A DNA stretch of 64,000 bases from Pseudomonas luteola NBRC 103146 (GTDB lineage: Bacteria > Pseudomonadota > Gammaproteobacteria > Pseudomonadales > Pseudomonadaceae): assembly GCF_002091675.1 (NCBI RefSeq), contig NZ_BDAE01000015.1:62001-126000 (forward strand), in the 5' to 3' direction. Both the position numbers and the translations under genes were made by a program. The notes beneath the pieces were generated by a model that saw only the letters and a program-made list of their open reading frames with translations, had not been told where the DNA came from and did no database searches. Positions 44,513 through 54,376 of the stretch are shown here, piece after piece (position 1 is the first letter of the stretch; every line of letters begins with the position of its first letter).

Positions 44513-45127
44513 TTAGGCGTGTAGCGAAAGGAAATCTTTCCAGACAGCGGGCACGTTGTTGAGTTGCAGGTACTGAAGACGCTCGTTTTCATCCAGGCGG
44601 CTCCAATAAGGCGTCCAGTGCTGGCTCCACCAGAACGCCAACTCGCCTTGTAGCGTATCCATGCAACCCACATCGACCGTAGGAAATGCCTGCCAGGGAG
44701 CTGGCGGTGCAATTTTTTGTGCATGAATAGAGGCCAGTAGGGCGGGGGAGTCCGTAACCAGATTGAGCAGCACACCGCCAAATTCGGACTGCATGCGCAG
44801 CATCAGTTTTTCACCCGCCTCGTTGCGATACAGCGTCTGTTCAGGAGTGCTCGAAACGGGAGTAAAGCCCAGCTTCATCAAGGCGGCACCCAAACCCATT
44901 TTACCTTGGTGACAACTCATGACCTGGAACTGATACGCCCGGATACCAAGCCCTTCAAGGCTTTCTGCGCCTTCCTGGTCGATGTTCAGTGGCGGGTGGT
45001 CGAACAGGGGGAATTCGGTACCTAGTTGCTCAAGCTGGCGATCAATATCCTCGAAGGTGCGCTTGGAGACCAGACGCTTTAGCAAAAGGAGAAAACCGGT
45101 ACCGTGGAGCTGGGGGTGCGAAGTCAT
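44513..45127 (-). CDS. conserved hypothetical protein, 204 residues
   Basis: A soluble protein without signal peptide. Notable blocks are DIDRQLEQLGTEFPLFDHPPLN, CHQGKMGLGAALMKLGFTP and the Trp-rich FWWSQHWTPYWSRLDENERL. A strong ribosome site (AGGAGG) lies 4 bases before the ATG. I do not recognise the family; the coding quality is good. Confidence 0.65.
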   Translation of the reverse strand: MTSHPQLHGTGFLLLLKRLVSKRTFEDIDRQLEQLGTEFPLFDHPPLNIDQEGAESLEGLGIRAYQFQVMSCHQGKMGLGAALMKLGFTPVSSTPEQTLYRNEAGEKLMLRMQSEFGGVLLNLVTDSPALLASIHAQKIAPPAPWQAFPTVDVGCMDTLQGELAFWWSQHWTPYWSRLDENERLQYLQLNNVPAVWKDFLSLHA

Positions 45128-45323
45128 GGGGCCTCCTGGCGCGCGTCTGGACTATATGGTCTTAAGACCCGAAGCCAACCGTTTTGCTTCAAGGCTGGCA
45201 AAGAAATTTCCATCTGCGCGAAACGGATAGCAGGGCGACTGTGCGGGCAAGAGGCTGCCGCAGCCGTAATATACTTCTTCAACATAGCTTCATCATGTGA
45301 CCGAAACATGAATCAGAAGGCAA

Positions 45324-45743
45324 TCACGACGGGCTGTATTCCAGGGCTATCAAGGGTTTGCTTTGCTGATAGCGCCGGAGTTTATCGCTAAGCGACTCAG
45401 GCAAGGATGCTAGTGTCTGAAATCCATTGGATTGGTAAAAAGGGACGAGTTCGGGGTGGCAGAACAGCCAGACAGGCGATGCCGCATGGTTTACGGCATG
45501 CTCCAGCAATCTGCCACCAATACCCTGGCCGCGCTCCTCATGTGAAACGAAGAGGCCCGTCAGCCAAAAGCCCTGTTCGATGGGACTAAGGTTCAGGACA
45601 CCGAGAATGCCTTGTCGCCGGGCTATCCAATAGCGCACGCTATCGCCTCTGGCGGTTCGCATGGTGCTGCCATGGGCGCGATAAAACTTGTCGATAAGCG
45701 GGCGGAGTTCAGGTGAGAGGAGGCCGTACTGCAGTTCGCTCAT
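45324..45743 (-). CDS. GNAT family N-acetyltransferase
   Basis: 139 residues. The acetyl-CoA loop is readable in LFVSHEERGQGIGGRLLEHAVNHA (Q/R-x-x-G-x-G/A motif). The C-terminal FYQSNGFQTL is the usual Tyr/Phe-x-x-x-GF strand. The substrate is unknown. It is followed upstream by a small gene on the same strand, 23 bases away. Confidence 0.88.
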   Translation of the reverse strand: MSELQYGLLSPELRPLIDKFYRAHGSTMRTARGDSVRYWIARRQGILGVLNLSPIEQGFWLTGLFVSHEERGQGIGGRLLEHAVNHAASPVWLFCHPELVPFYQSNGFQTLASLPESLSDKLRRYQQSKPLIALEYSPS

Positions 45744-45766
45744 AGCTCTTTGAGGACAAATAGCAT

Positions 45767-45967
45767 TCAGGTATTGGGCGTATTACCGGCCAGCTGCTCC
45801 AAGGCACGCCTCACCATCGAGGCGTACTCAGTAGGGCTGAGGCTATAGAGCTCAGTAGCGACCCAGGGTAGCCAGCGTGCGCCCATTTCGTCTCGTCTGG
45901 AGAGCAGGCGCTGTGCCTCGGCAACGGCTTGTGTGGCATGTGCTTGATGAAAATCGGCTCGGCTCAT
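45767..45967 (-). CDS. hypothetical protein, 66 residues
   Basis: A small helical soluble protein (MSRADFHQAHATQAVAEAQ start). The ATG at 45967 with GAGA upstream is preferred over a TTG at 45985. It is probably co-transcribed with the GNAT gene. The family is not recognised. Confidence 0.55.
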   Translation of the reverse strand: MSRADFHQAHATQAVAEAQRLLSRRDEMGARWLPWVATELYSLSPTEYASMVRRALEQLAGNTPNT

Positions 45968-46065
45968 GATGATCTCTTGCAGCAACCCGTCATGATAAAA
46001 CCGAACCGACGTATTTATCTACCGCGAGCGACACGGCGAGCGATTAGCGGCTCGCCGTATCGACA

Positions 46066-47661
46066 TCAGTCAACGCTGACCCCAACGAAAGCGTTATGGC
46101 CCAGCGGGCTCATTACATAGCCTTGCACATTCTTGCGCATGGGCATGAACGCCGTGGAGTGGGCGATAGGGGTATTGGGGATCTGTTCCTTCATGCGCAC
46201 CTGAGCCTGACGGTAAAACTCGGTCCGCTCGGCCTGATCGGAGACACGCTTGCCGTTCTTCACGAGGTCATCGTAGGTTTTGTCGCACCACATGGAGTAG
46301 TTGTTGCTGCCAATCGCATCGCAGCCATACAGCGTACCCAGCCAGTTGTCTGGATCACCATTGTCGCCTGTCCAGCCCACCAGGATGGTGTCCTGCTGGC
46401 CGCTCTTGGCGCGCTTGAGGTATTCGCCCCATTCGTACGTCACAATCTCGGCGTTAATGCCAATCTTGGCCCAGTCGTTCTGGATCATCTGGGCCATCAG
46501 GCGCGCGTTCGGGTTATACGGCCGCTGGACCGGCATAGCCCATAGGGTGATCTTTGTGCCTTCTTTGACGCCAGCTTGCTTGAGAAGCTCCTTGGCCTTG
46601 ACCGGGTCGCGCGGCAGATCCTTTATCGTTTCGTTGTAGGACCACTGGCTGGGCGGCATCCCGTTAACGGCAAGCTGTCCTGCGCCCTGGAAAACGGCTT
46701 CAATGATGTTCTGCTTGTTGATCGCCATGTCGAGCGCCTGGCGGACTTCCAGCTTGTCCAGTGGCGGATGCTGAACGTTATAGCCTAGGTAGCCAATGTT
46801 ATAGCCAGGGCTACTCATGACCTTCAGGTTGGGGTCTTTCTCCAGCGAGGCAATATCCGCCGGATTAGGGTAAACGCTGACGTGGCATTCGCCTGTGCGC
46901 AGCTTTTGAGCCCGCACGGCAGAATCGGTATTAATCGAGAAGATAAGGTTGTCGAGCTTGACCTGTCCCGGTTGCCAGTAATCCTTGTTGCCCTTGAAAC
47001 GGATCATGGCGTCTTTCTGGTAGCGACTGAAGACGAAGGGGCCGGTACCGATAGGCTTCTGGTTGATCTGTTCAGCCTTGCCCTGTTTGAGCAGCTGGTC
47101 GGCATATTCGGCTGAATGGATACCGGCAAACCGCATCGCCAAATTCTGCACAAAAGCAGCGTCGCGCTCATTTAGCATGAAGCGAACTGTATGCTCGTCC
47201 ACCTTTTCAACCCGGGCGATATTCTTGTCCAGACTCATGCCGGTAAAGTAGGGGAACTCGCTGGGATAGGCCTTGCGGAACGGATGCTCTTTATCCAGCA
47301 TGCGCTGAAAGGTGAACAGGACGTCATCGGCATTGAAGGCGCGGGTCGGTTTGAAATAGTCCGTCGTATGGAAGTTCACGCCCTGCCGTAGAAAGAAGGT
47401 ATAGGTCTTGCCGTCTTCGCTGATGTCCCAACGCTCTGCAAGGGAAGGAATGGCCTTGGTGCCGCCTCGCTCGAAATCGGCCAGTCGGTTGAACAACGTA
47501 CTGGCCGCAGCATCATGATCGGTTCCCGCTGTGTACAGGCCGGGGTCAAATCCTGCTGGACTGCCTTCCGAACAGTAGACCAGGTTGCTTGCAGCCTGGG
47601 CAGATAAAACGTTGAACACGCAGCCAGCCGTGACCAACGCCGTAAAAAGCGTCTTGAACAT
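46066..47661 (-). CDS. periplasmic dipeptide-binding protein of an ABC transporter (DppA type)
   Basis: 531 residues with a signal peptide ending VLSAQA, and an SBP_bac_5 fold. LVYCSEGSPAGFDPGLYTAGTDHDA at the mature N-terminus and the disulfide-region Cys are typical of DppA-like proteins. GWTGDNGDPDNWLGTLYGCDAIG is the peptide-pocket signature. AAGGA lies 8 bases before the ATG. No permease or ATPase genes are adjacent, so it must use a transporter encoded elsewhere. Confidence 0.92.
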   Translation of the reverse strand: MFKTLFTALVTAGCVFNVLSAQAASNLVYCSEGSPAGFDPGLYTAGTDHDAAASTLFNRLADFERGGTKAIPSLAERWDISEDGKTYTFFLRQGVNFHTTDYFKPTRAFNADDVLFTFQRMLDKEHPFRKAYPSEFPYFTGMSLDKNIARVEKVDEHTVRFMLNERDAAFVQNLAMRFAGIHSAEYADQLLKQGKAEQINQKPIGTGPFVFSRYQKDAMIRFKGNKDYWQPGQVKLDNLIFSINTDSAVRAQKLRTGECHVSVYPNPADIASLEKDPNLKVMSSPGYNIGYLGYNVQHPPLDKLEVRQALDMAINKQNIIEAVFQGAGQLAVNGMPPSQWSYNETIKDLPRDPVKAKELLKQAGVKEGTKITLWAMPVQRPYNPNARLMAQMIQNDWAKIGINAEIVTYEWGEYLKRAKSGQQDTILVGWTGDNGDPDNWLGTLYGCDAIGSNNYSMWCDKTYDDLVKNGKRVSDQAERTEFYRQAQVRMKEQIPNTPIAHSTAFMPMRKNVQGYVMSPLGHNAFVGVSVD

Positions 47662-47763
47662 GAGCCGTTTCCTTAAAGCGTGAGGTTCAGCGAAACGCGT
47701 ACGCTACCGCGGCTCAGGAATACCGGCAGGATTTAAATGAAAGCAGATATTTCAAGGGTCACG

Positions 47764-48270
47764 TCAGATAAGCCGCTTGGTCAGTTTCACTTCGGTCAGG
47801 TCGACCCCACCTCTTAATAGGGTTTTACGGGCTTCTGTATGGTCGAAGCCGTGCTGTCGATAAAAAGCCATTGCTGCAAGGTTGTCCTGTAATACCCAAA
47901 GGGATACACAACTAACAGCGGGCAACTCCAGCGAAGAGAAATAATGCCGTAACAGCGCTGTCCCAAGGCCGGTACGGTAGTGCCGTGGGGCTATGTAGAT
48001 CGCATGAATTTCTCGCCTGGAGGCCTCTCCCGGCCAATCACGGTCAGGGCCGCACGCCATCCAGCCGGCTACTGACCCGCTGCGCTCAGCAACCCATATC
48101 GGAGCATTTTCCGCTTCCAGTCTTGATTTCCAATGGGCATATCTGGACTCGTATTGGAGGTTATCCAGCACTGCCTGAGGCATGATGCCTTGATAGGCGG
48201 CGCGCCAGGATTCGATATGGATCATGGCGATTGCGGAGGCATCTTCAGACGTGGCTGCTCGTACAGGCAT
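47764..48270 (-). CDS. GNAT family N-acetyltransferase
   Basis: 168 residues. MPVRAATSEDASAIAMIHIESWRAAYQGIMP is the typical N-terminus of this subgroup. The acetyl-CoA motif is in IYIAPRHYRTGLGTALLRH, and the C-terminus has FYRQHGFDHTEARKTL. GGA is present upstream. The substrate is unknown. Confidence 0.9.
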   Translation of the reverse strand: MPVRAATSEDASAIAMIHIESWRAAYQGIMPQAVLDNLQYESRYAHWKSRLEAENAPIWVAERSGSVAGWMACGPDRDWPGEASRREIHAIYIAPRHYRTGLGTALLRHYFSSLELPAVSCVSLWVLQDNLAAMAFYRQHGFDHTEARKTLLRGGVDLTEVKLTKRLI

Positions 48271-48536
48271 GGCGGCTTTCCATTAGGCTGAAACGATAGG
48301 GGCAGTTCTTAAGACTAGTGCATCCCTCGGGCAGGCGATACTATCCCAAGGCCCGGCCCAGACGGGTTTCTTTGCTTATAACAAATTGCGGTCTGCGGTT
48401 CACACCGTTTTGTTCGAGTTCAATCGCCAAGACTCGCCTGCCAATTTGAAACTACGCTGTGCCCAATGTGACGCGCTATTTTGTATGAGCGCGTCGTGGC
48501 TGCATGGAATAAGAAAAATAGGGAGAGTAAGCATTA

Positions 48537-50726
48537 ATGCGTCTATCTTTGCTGTTTCTGGCTATCAGTACATCCCTTGGCAGCTATGCCTTTGCTAACG
48601 AAACCCAGTCTGTTACTGAAGCCGGAACGACTGCACAGGAGGTCAACATGGCAGATAAGAACGGCTCGGCCCTTCAGGCGAATCCCTTTTTCCAGGAGAG
48701 TGCATTGCCCTTTCAGGCACCTCGGTTCGACCTGATCAAGGAGTCGGACTTCGAGCCCGCCATTACAGAAGGCATCCGGCAAAAGTTGGCTGAAATCGAG
48801 CACATTGCGAACAACCCCGAGCCGCCTACTTTCGAGAATACCTACGTTGCGCTGGAAAAAGCCGGAGCCCTGTTGGACAGGGTCATGACAGTTTTTAGCG
48901 CGCTCACTGGCGCCAATACGTCCGACACGCTTCAGCGGATCAATGAAGAGCAGTCGCCCAAGCTGGCTGCACTGGGTGATGCGATCACGCTCAACAGCAC
49001 ATTGTTCGACCGTCTACAGACCGTTTATGACCAGCGCGAAATGCTTGGTCTGACACCCGAGGACAAGCGGCTTATCGAAATTACCCATCAGCATTTCGTA
49101 TTGGCAGGTGCTCGGCTGTCTGAGACTGATAAGGCCCAGCTCAAATCGCTCAACCAGGAGGCGGCAACGCTTAATACCCAGTTTGTGAATCGGCTGCTGG
49201 CTGCAGCCAAGAACGGGGCCCTGGCTGTCAGCAACAAGGATCAGCTTGAGGGACTTTCTGAGCCTGAGCTCAAGGCAGCCGAACAGGCAGCCCAGGACCG
49301 TCATCTGGACCAGCAATGGCTGCTCACTCTTCAGAACACCACGCAACAGCCTTGGCTAGCGTCTCTTGCCAACCGCGATACGCGTAAGGCCTTGTTCGAT
49401 GCCTCGTGGAATCGGGCCGAGAAGGGCGATGCCAACGATACCCGCTCGCTTATCGCGCGTCTGGCCAAGGTGAGAGCCGAGCAGGCCAGGCTGCTGGGGT
49501 TCCCGGATTATGCGACCTGGAAGCTACAGGATCAGATGGCCAAGAAGCCAGAGGCTGCGCTAAGTTTCATGCGGGACATCGCGCCGGCGGCCACAGCCCG
49601 AGCCAAGCGCGAGGCGGCGGATATTCAGGCCGTTATCGACAAGCAAGGGGGCGGCTTCAAGTTGCAGGCCTGGGATTGGCCTTATTATGCGGAGCAGGTT
49701 CGCAAGGCCCGTTACGATCTGGACGAGTCACAGATTCGCCCGTATTTCGAGCTTAATAATGTGCTCCAGAATGGGGTGTTTTACGCAGCGCAGGCGCTCT
49801 ACGGCATTACGTTCAAGGAGCGGACGGACATTCCGGTGTATCAGTCGGATGTGAAGGTTTATGAGGTGTTCGACAAGGATGGCTCTTCAATGGCCTTGTT
49901 CTACACCGATTTCTTCGCTCGGGATAACAAGAGTGGCGGTGCCTGGATGGGTAACTTCGTCGATCAGTCGCGGCTGCTGGGCACCAAGCCGGTTGTCTAT
50001 AACGTCTGCAATTTCACCAATCCGGCCCCAGGCCAACCGGCGCTGCTTTCATGGGACGATGTCATAACCTTGTTTCATGAGTTCGGTCATGCCCTGCACG
50101 GCATGTTCGCTGACCAGATGTACGGCAGTATCTCGGGCGCCAATACGCCGAGCGATTTCGTCGAATTTCCTTCGCAGATCAACGAGCACTGGGCGGAAGA
50201 CCCTAAAGTGTTCGCCAACTATGCCAAGCATTACGCAACCGGCAAGCCCATGCCCGCTGAGCTGGTCGAGAAGATCAAGACCGCGTCTCGCTTCAACAAG
50301 GGCTATGACATGACCGAGCTCCTGGCCGCTGCGCTACTCGACATGCACTGGCACATGATTGCAGCTGAAGCGCCTCAGCAAGACGTTGATGCATTTGAAA
50401 AGGCTGCGCTGGAGAAGGACCGCATAAACCTCAGTTATGTGCCGCCTCGCTACAGATCCAGTTATTTCATGCACATCTGGGGCAATGGCTATGCGGCAGG
50501 GTATTACGCTTATCTGTGGACACAGATGCTGGCCGATGATGGCTTCGAGTGGTTCAGAGAGCACGGCGGCCTTACCCCTGAAAACGGTCAACGCTTTCGC
50601 GACATGGTTCTTTCTCGCGGCAACAGCACCGATCTGGAGCAGGTCTACCGGGACTGGCGGGGCCATGAACCGGATATCGAGCCCATGCTGATTAACCGTG
50701 GCCTGAAAGGTGATAGCCAGGGTTGA
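48537..50726 (+). CDS. dcp: M3 family peptidyl-dipeptidase, exported form (Dcp type)
   Basis: 729 residues. A signal peptide (MRLSLLFLAISTSLGSYAFA) is present, so this copy is periplasmic. The zinc motif HEFGHALHG has its first His at residue 514, followed by SGANTPSDFVEFPSQINEHW with the third ligand region, typical of Dcp rather than oligopeptidase A. It removes C-terminal dipeptides from short peptides. GGGAGAG is upstream. It may supply dipeptides to the DppA-like protein encoded 900 bases away; that link is inference. Confidence 0.92.
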   Translation: MRLSLLFLAISTSLGSYAFANETQSVTEAGTTAQEVNMADKNGSALQANPFFQESALPFQAPRFDLIKESDFEPAITEGIRQKLAEIEHIANNPEPPTFENTYVALEKAGALLDRVMTVFSALTGANTSDTLQRINEEQSPKLAALGDAITLNSTLFDRLQTVYDQREMLGLTPEDKRLIEITHQHFVLAGARLSETDKAQLKSLNQEAATLNTQFVNRLLAAAKNGALAVSNKDQLEGLSEPELKAAEQAAQDRHLDQQWLLTLQNTTQQPWLASLANRDTRKALFDASWNRAEKGDANDTRSLIARLAKVRAEQARLLGFPDYATWKLQDQMAKKPEAALSFMRDIAPAATARAKREAADIQAVIDKQGGGFKLQAWDWPYYAEQVRKARYDLDESQIRPYFELNNVLQNGVFYAAQALYGITFKERTDIPVYQSDVKVYEVFDKDGSSMALFYTDFFARDNKSGGAWMGNFVDQSRLLGTKPVVYNVCNFTNPAPGQPALLSWDDVITLFHEFGHALHGMFADQMYGSISGANTPSDFVEFPSQINEHWAEDPKVFANYAKHYATGKPMPAELVEKIKTASRFNKGYDMTELLAAALLDMHWHMIAAEAPQQDVDAFEKAALEKDRINLSYVPPRYRSSYFMHIWGNGYAAGYYAYLWTQMLADDGFEWFREHGGLTPENGQRFRDMVLSRGNSTDLEQVYRDWRGHEPDIEPMLINRGLKGDSQG

Positions 50727-50898
50727 GCTTTCCTTATAAGTAGACGGGCCTGGAAGGTCTGTCTTGCTACCAGCATTCATGGCCTAGGCTTAAAGTGCAG
50801 CTTTTTATCCTATGCCGAGCCGCGCAGTATTTGTCACAGTGGAGCGCTTAGATTAGGCGCTCCCAATTATTGCACCATGTTTTTGAAAAGGACCCGTC

Positions 50899-51735
50899 AT
50901 GACCACGACTGTTACCGGCGCCAGCGCACCGGATAGCCTCGATATCGATTCACGCTATGAGGCCGCCAAGGCTATCGCACAGGAAGCGGCACGTCTGGGC
51001 ATGGACTTCTATGCGCGCCGTTCGAGCCTGACGGTAATGCACAAAGGCGGTAACCTGCAGGATGTCGTCAGTGTTGCCGACAAGACACTGGAGGACTTCA
51101 TCCGGGCGCAGCTTTCGGAGCGTTTTCCGGAGGATGGCTTTATCGGCGAGGAAAACGGTACTGCAGCATTGGATGCGCGCTGCATCTGGGTCATCGACCC
51201 CATCGACGGAACCAGCTGTTTCGTAAACGGCTTGCACAGCTGGTGTGTATCCATCGGACTCATGATTGACGGTGAGCCCTATCTGGGCGCTATCGCCGAT
51301 CCGAACCATCAGGAACTCTTTCATGCCTGCCTGGGCCAGGGCGCGTTCGTCAATGATATCCCGCTCAAGGCCCATGCTGCCCAACACGTTCGTGAAGGAG
51401 TCGTAGGGGTAGGTACAACGCACCGCCGTGGTAAGGAAAACTTCATTCCTTTCCTGACCGGTCTGTTGGACGAGGGTGGGATGTTTATCCGCAACGGCTC
51501 CGGGGCGCTGATGACGGCTTATGTGGCCGCGGGTCGGTTGATTGGCTATTACGAGACGCTTATCAACAGCTGGGATTGCCTGGCAGGCCTTGTCATGGTC
51601 AAGGAAGCCGGTGGTCGGTCGAGTGACTTCTTCCGTGGCGAAGGGCTGCTGGAAGGGAATCCGCTTCTGGTCGCTGCGCCCGGAGTATATGAGCAGCTAG
51701 CAGGCCTGATAGGGCCCTCGTTGGACAGTAACTAA
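50899..51735 (+). CDS. inositol-monophosphatase family protein
   Basis: 278 residues with the metal-binding motifs EENG (at about residue 85), DPIDGT (about 101) and a late SWDCLAGLVMVKEAGG with the third Asp. Relatives include inositol-1-phosphatase, histidinol-phosphatase (HisN) and CysQ. The GTSCF variant and no operon context leave the substrate open. AAGGA is 7 bases upstream. Confidence 0.88.
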   Translation: MTTTVTGASAPDSLDIDSRYEAAKAIAQEAARLGMDFYARRSSLTVMHKGGNLQDVVSVADKTLEDFIRAQLSERFPEDGFIGEENGTAALDARCIWVIDPIDGTSCFVNGLHSWCVSIGLMIDGEPYLGAIADPNHQELFHACLGQGAFVNDIPLKAHAAQHVREGVVGVGTTHRRGKENFIPFLTGLLDEGGMFIRNGSGALMTAYVAAGRLIGYYETLINSWDCLAGLVMVKEAGGRSSDFFRGEGLLEGNPLLVAAPGVYEQLAGLIGPSLDSN

Positions 51736-51875
51736 GCCTTTTGCGTTTTTCTGCGCGTGGGGGCATGACGGTACAGGGTTGTGTCGCCGTTCATCTATCC
51801 TTTGAGACAGGACTTGTACGAAGCGGGCATGCCTGTGAGAACCTGACGATGCCATTCGAAAGCGAGGATCAGACC

Positions 51876-52142
51876 ATGAGTACCATGCAATGTACCTACC
51901 GCGATCATGTCATTACGGCTGAAATCATGGAGCATTCAGGCAGCCCTTTACCCTGGGCAGGCGGTTGCCGGATAAGCGACCTGCACGGGCATGTAACCCG
52001 GCGCATGCCGCTTCCGGTCAGTCATGCCTTCCTGGCCGAACTGGATCAGGCCCAGAGAGCGTCCATTGCTCACGGCAAATGGCTAGTTGACCAATGCCTG
52101 GACCATGGGCGAATGCTGTTTGATCAGCCCAAGGCCGCCTGA
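51876..52142 (+). CDS. hypothetical protein, 88 residues
   Basis: Reads MSTMQCTYRDHVITAEIMEH at the start. The ATG at 51876 is chosen for the GAGGA site 7-8 bases upstream; an in-frame ATG at 51849 would add nine residues. Soluble, with a DLHGHVTRRMPLPVSHAFL block. I do not recognise the family. Confidence 0.55.
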   Translation: MSTMQCTYRDHVITAEIMEHSGSPLPWAGGCRISDLHGHVTRRMPLPVSHAFLAELDQAQRASIAHGKWLVDQCLDHGRMLFDQPKAA

Positions 52143-52153
52143 TGCTTATCTCA

Positions 52154-52186
52154 CAGGGCGAAAGGCAAAAATTGCTTTTCGCCCTG
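52154..52186. terminator. bidirectional terminator between the 88-residue gene and the yebC paralogue
   Basis: CAGGGCGAAA (52154-52163) pairs with TTTCGCCCTG (52177-52186); inner bases GCAA/TTGC extend the stem. It lies between convergent genes. Confidence 0.8.
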
Positions 52187-52196
52187 GCTGCATGGC

Positions 52197-52901
52197 TTAA
52201 CCTGCCAGACCTACATAAACGTTCTGCACGTCATCGTGGGCATCTAGGGCCTCCAGAAAGGCTTCTACTTCTTCCATTTCAGCATCGCTCAAGCCGGTGA
52301 CCGGGTTTTTGGGGCGATAACCCAGATTGGCTGACTGTACTGTAAAACCAAGAGTTGGCAGCGCCTTGCAGACGGCATCCATGTCGGTAGCGTCGCTTAT
52401 AAAGAGGGTGGCGTCATCCTCACCCGCCTCGAAATCCTGAGCGCCTGCTTCGATCGCAGCCAGCTCCGGATCAGCTTCTGGCGTATCGGGCGTTGCCTCG
52501 ATCATGCCTACATAATCGAAATCCCACGCTACCGAGCCGGACGCGCCAAGCTGGCCCTTGCGAAACAGTACGCGAATCTCGGCGACAGTACGGTTCACGT
52601 TATCGGTCAGGCATTCCACAATGACCGGCACACGGTGGGGAGTAAAACCTTCATAGGTGGTGCGCTCATAGTTGACCGCTTCGCCCAAAAGACCTGCGCC
52701 TTTCTTGATGGCGCGCTCCAGTGTTTCGCGAGGCATGGAGGCCTTTTTGGCCTGCTCGACGACCAGACGCAGGCGAGGATTCATGTCTGGGTCCGGGCCG
52801 GAGCGCGCAGCGATCATGATCTCTTTCGACAGTTTGCCAAAGATCTTGCCCTTGGCATTGGCTGCGGCTTCTTTATGTTTGGCTTTCCACTGTGCGCCCA
52901 T
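52197..52901 (-). CDS. YebC/PmpR family DNA-binding protein, variant N-terminus
   Basis: 234 residues of the YebC/TACO1 fold: [51 protein letters not shown] and a C-terminal [20 protein letters not shown]. The usual MAGHSKWANIKHRK start is replaced by [17 protein letters not shown], so this looks like a second paralogue rather than the ruv-linked yebC. The family acts in transcription or translation; the target is unknown. Confidence 0.88.
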   Translation of the reverse strand: MGAQWKAKHKEAAANAKGKIFGKLSKEIMIAARSGPDPDMNPRLRLVVEQAKKASMPRETLERAIKKGAGLLGEAVNYERTTYEGFTPHRVPVIVECLTDNVNRTVAEIRVLFRKGQLGASGSVAWDFDYVGMIEATPDTPEADPELAAIEAGAQDFEAGEDDATLFISDATDMDAVCKALPTLGFTVQSANLGYRPKNPVTGLSDAEMEEVEAFLEALDAHDDVQNVYVGLAG

Positions 52902-52993
52902 AGTTGTCTCTTCAAGAGGGAATAAAGGCGCAAATTCTAGTCCATACCGAGAGTTTGAGCGGAGCTAAATGATCAGCTGTGTGCCATGCACAG

Positions 52994-54376
52994 CTAATCC
53001 CGCGCAGGTGTCCAACCCCCTCCCAGCGCCTGGTAGAGCGAAATGACATTGTTCAGCTGGCTCTCGCGCACCTGTACAGCCGCCAGATCCAGATTGAAGA
53101 GGTTGCGTTGGGCGTCGAGCTCATCAAGGTAGGAGGAGTAACCGCTGCGGTAGCGATCCCGGGCGATTTCAAGCGAACGTGCCAGCGTGCGCCGGCGTGC
53201 CTGGATACGATCAATCTGTTCGGCATACAGCGTGACGCCTGACAAGGCATTTTCAACGTCGGCAAACGCATTCAGCGCTGCGGCCCGATACGCATAAGCG
53301 GCCTGATTACGCTGAGCGGTAGCGATATTGACCTGGGCTTCCAGTCGACCCGCTGTGAAAATCGGAGCAAGGATGCTGGCGCCCAGGCTCCAGACCTTGA
53401 CCGGATCGTAGTTCAGCGAATTGACGTAAAGCCGGCCGACGCTGCCGGACAGCTGTACCTGCGGAAGAAACTCATCACGTCGGGCCTCCAGGTTGAGGTC
53501 ACTGGCAGCCAGCTGCTGTTCGGCACGTGCGACATCCGGCCGTCTGCGCAGCAACTCCGATGGCAATACACCGGGAACACGGGGAGGGTGTACGTCCTGA
53601 AAGTGCAGCCCACCGTCCACTGGGGCCGGCAGGGCGCCCGTCAGCACCTGAATGGCATTTTCCTGTCGGCGAATGACCTGTTGAAGCTGCGGAATCATTT
53701 GCATGGCGGCCTCATATTCGGACTGGGCCTGCGTCAACTCCAATTCTGACGTGTAGCCCTCACCGGCGCGATCCTCTGCGACCTTGAGCGCCCCAAGGCG
53801 AGACTCGGCTGTCTCACGGGTAACCTGCAGCTGAGCATCCAGTGAGAGAAGGGTGATGTATGCCCGTGCGGTCGTGCTGGCCACGGTGAGAAGAACAGCA
53901 TCCCGATCGGTCTGGCTGGCCTGATATTGGAGCCGTGCGGCCTGTTCGAGAGTACGCAGGCGCCCCCATACATCCAGCTCATACGCAATCTGTACCTGTG
54001 GCTGAGCCGAACGGGTATGGGTGATACCCAGCGTGCCGAGATTGCGGTTGGTTTGTGTGGCAACCGAGGCATTTATCGAAGGAAACAGGGCCGAACGTGC
54101 CAGTGCAATCTGCTCGCGAGCCGCATCGACGCGGGAAATAGCAGCTAACACGTCAGTGTTGTGCTCAAGCGCGGTTTCTACCAAGCGAGTCAACCGGGGA
54201 TCGTTAAAGTTGCGCCACCAATCGCTTCGAACGGCACTTGCCGGCTCACTCGCTGCACGCCACTGCCCAGGAGGCTGTATGGCAGCTTCGGGCGGTAGCG
54301 GTTTCTTGGGTGGCACACAAGCGGCCAGGCTTACCGCCAAGGCCAATAGTAAAGGATGGAATCGAACATCCCTCAT
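52994..54376 (-). CDS. outer-membrane efflux lipoprotein (NodT/OprM family)
   Basis: 460 residues with a lipoprotein signal peptide ending SLAAC. The two OEP repeats of TolC-like channels follow, including SDWWRNFNDPRLTRLVETALEHN and GVLPSELLRRRPDVARAEQQLAASD, a diagnostic block. It is the exit duct of the tripartite pump and the last gene of the operon. Its start overlaps the HlyD stop by 4 bases. Confidence 0.92.
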   Translation of the reverse strand: MRDVRFHPLLLALAVSLAACVPPKKPLPPEAAIQPPGQWRAASEPASAVRSDWWRNFNDPRLTRLVETALEHNTDVLAAISRVDAAREQIALARSALFPSINASVATQTNRNLGTLGITHTRSAQPQVQIAYELDVWGRLRTLEQAARLQYQASQTDRDAVLLTVASTTARAYITLLSLDAQLQVTRETAESRLGALKVAEDRAGEGYTSELELTQAQSEYEAAMQMIPQLQQVIRRQENAIQVLTGALPAPVDGGLHFQDVHPPRVPGVLPSELLRRRPDVARAEQQLAASDLNLEARRDEFLPQVQLSGSVGRLYVNSLNYDPVKVWSLGASILAPIFTAGRLEAQVNIATAQRNQAAYAYRAAALNAFADVENALSGVTLYAEQIDRIQARRRTLARSLEIARDRYRSGYSSYLDELDAQRNLFNLDLAAVQVRESQLNNVISLYQALGGGWTPARD

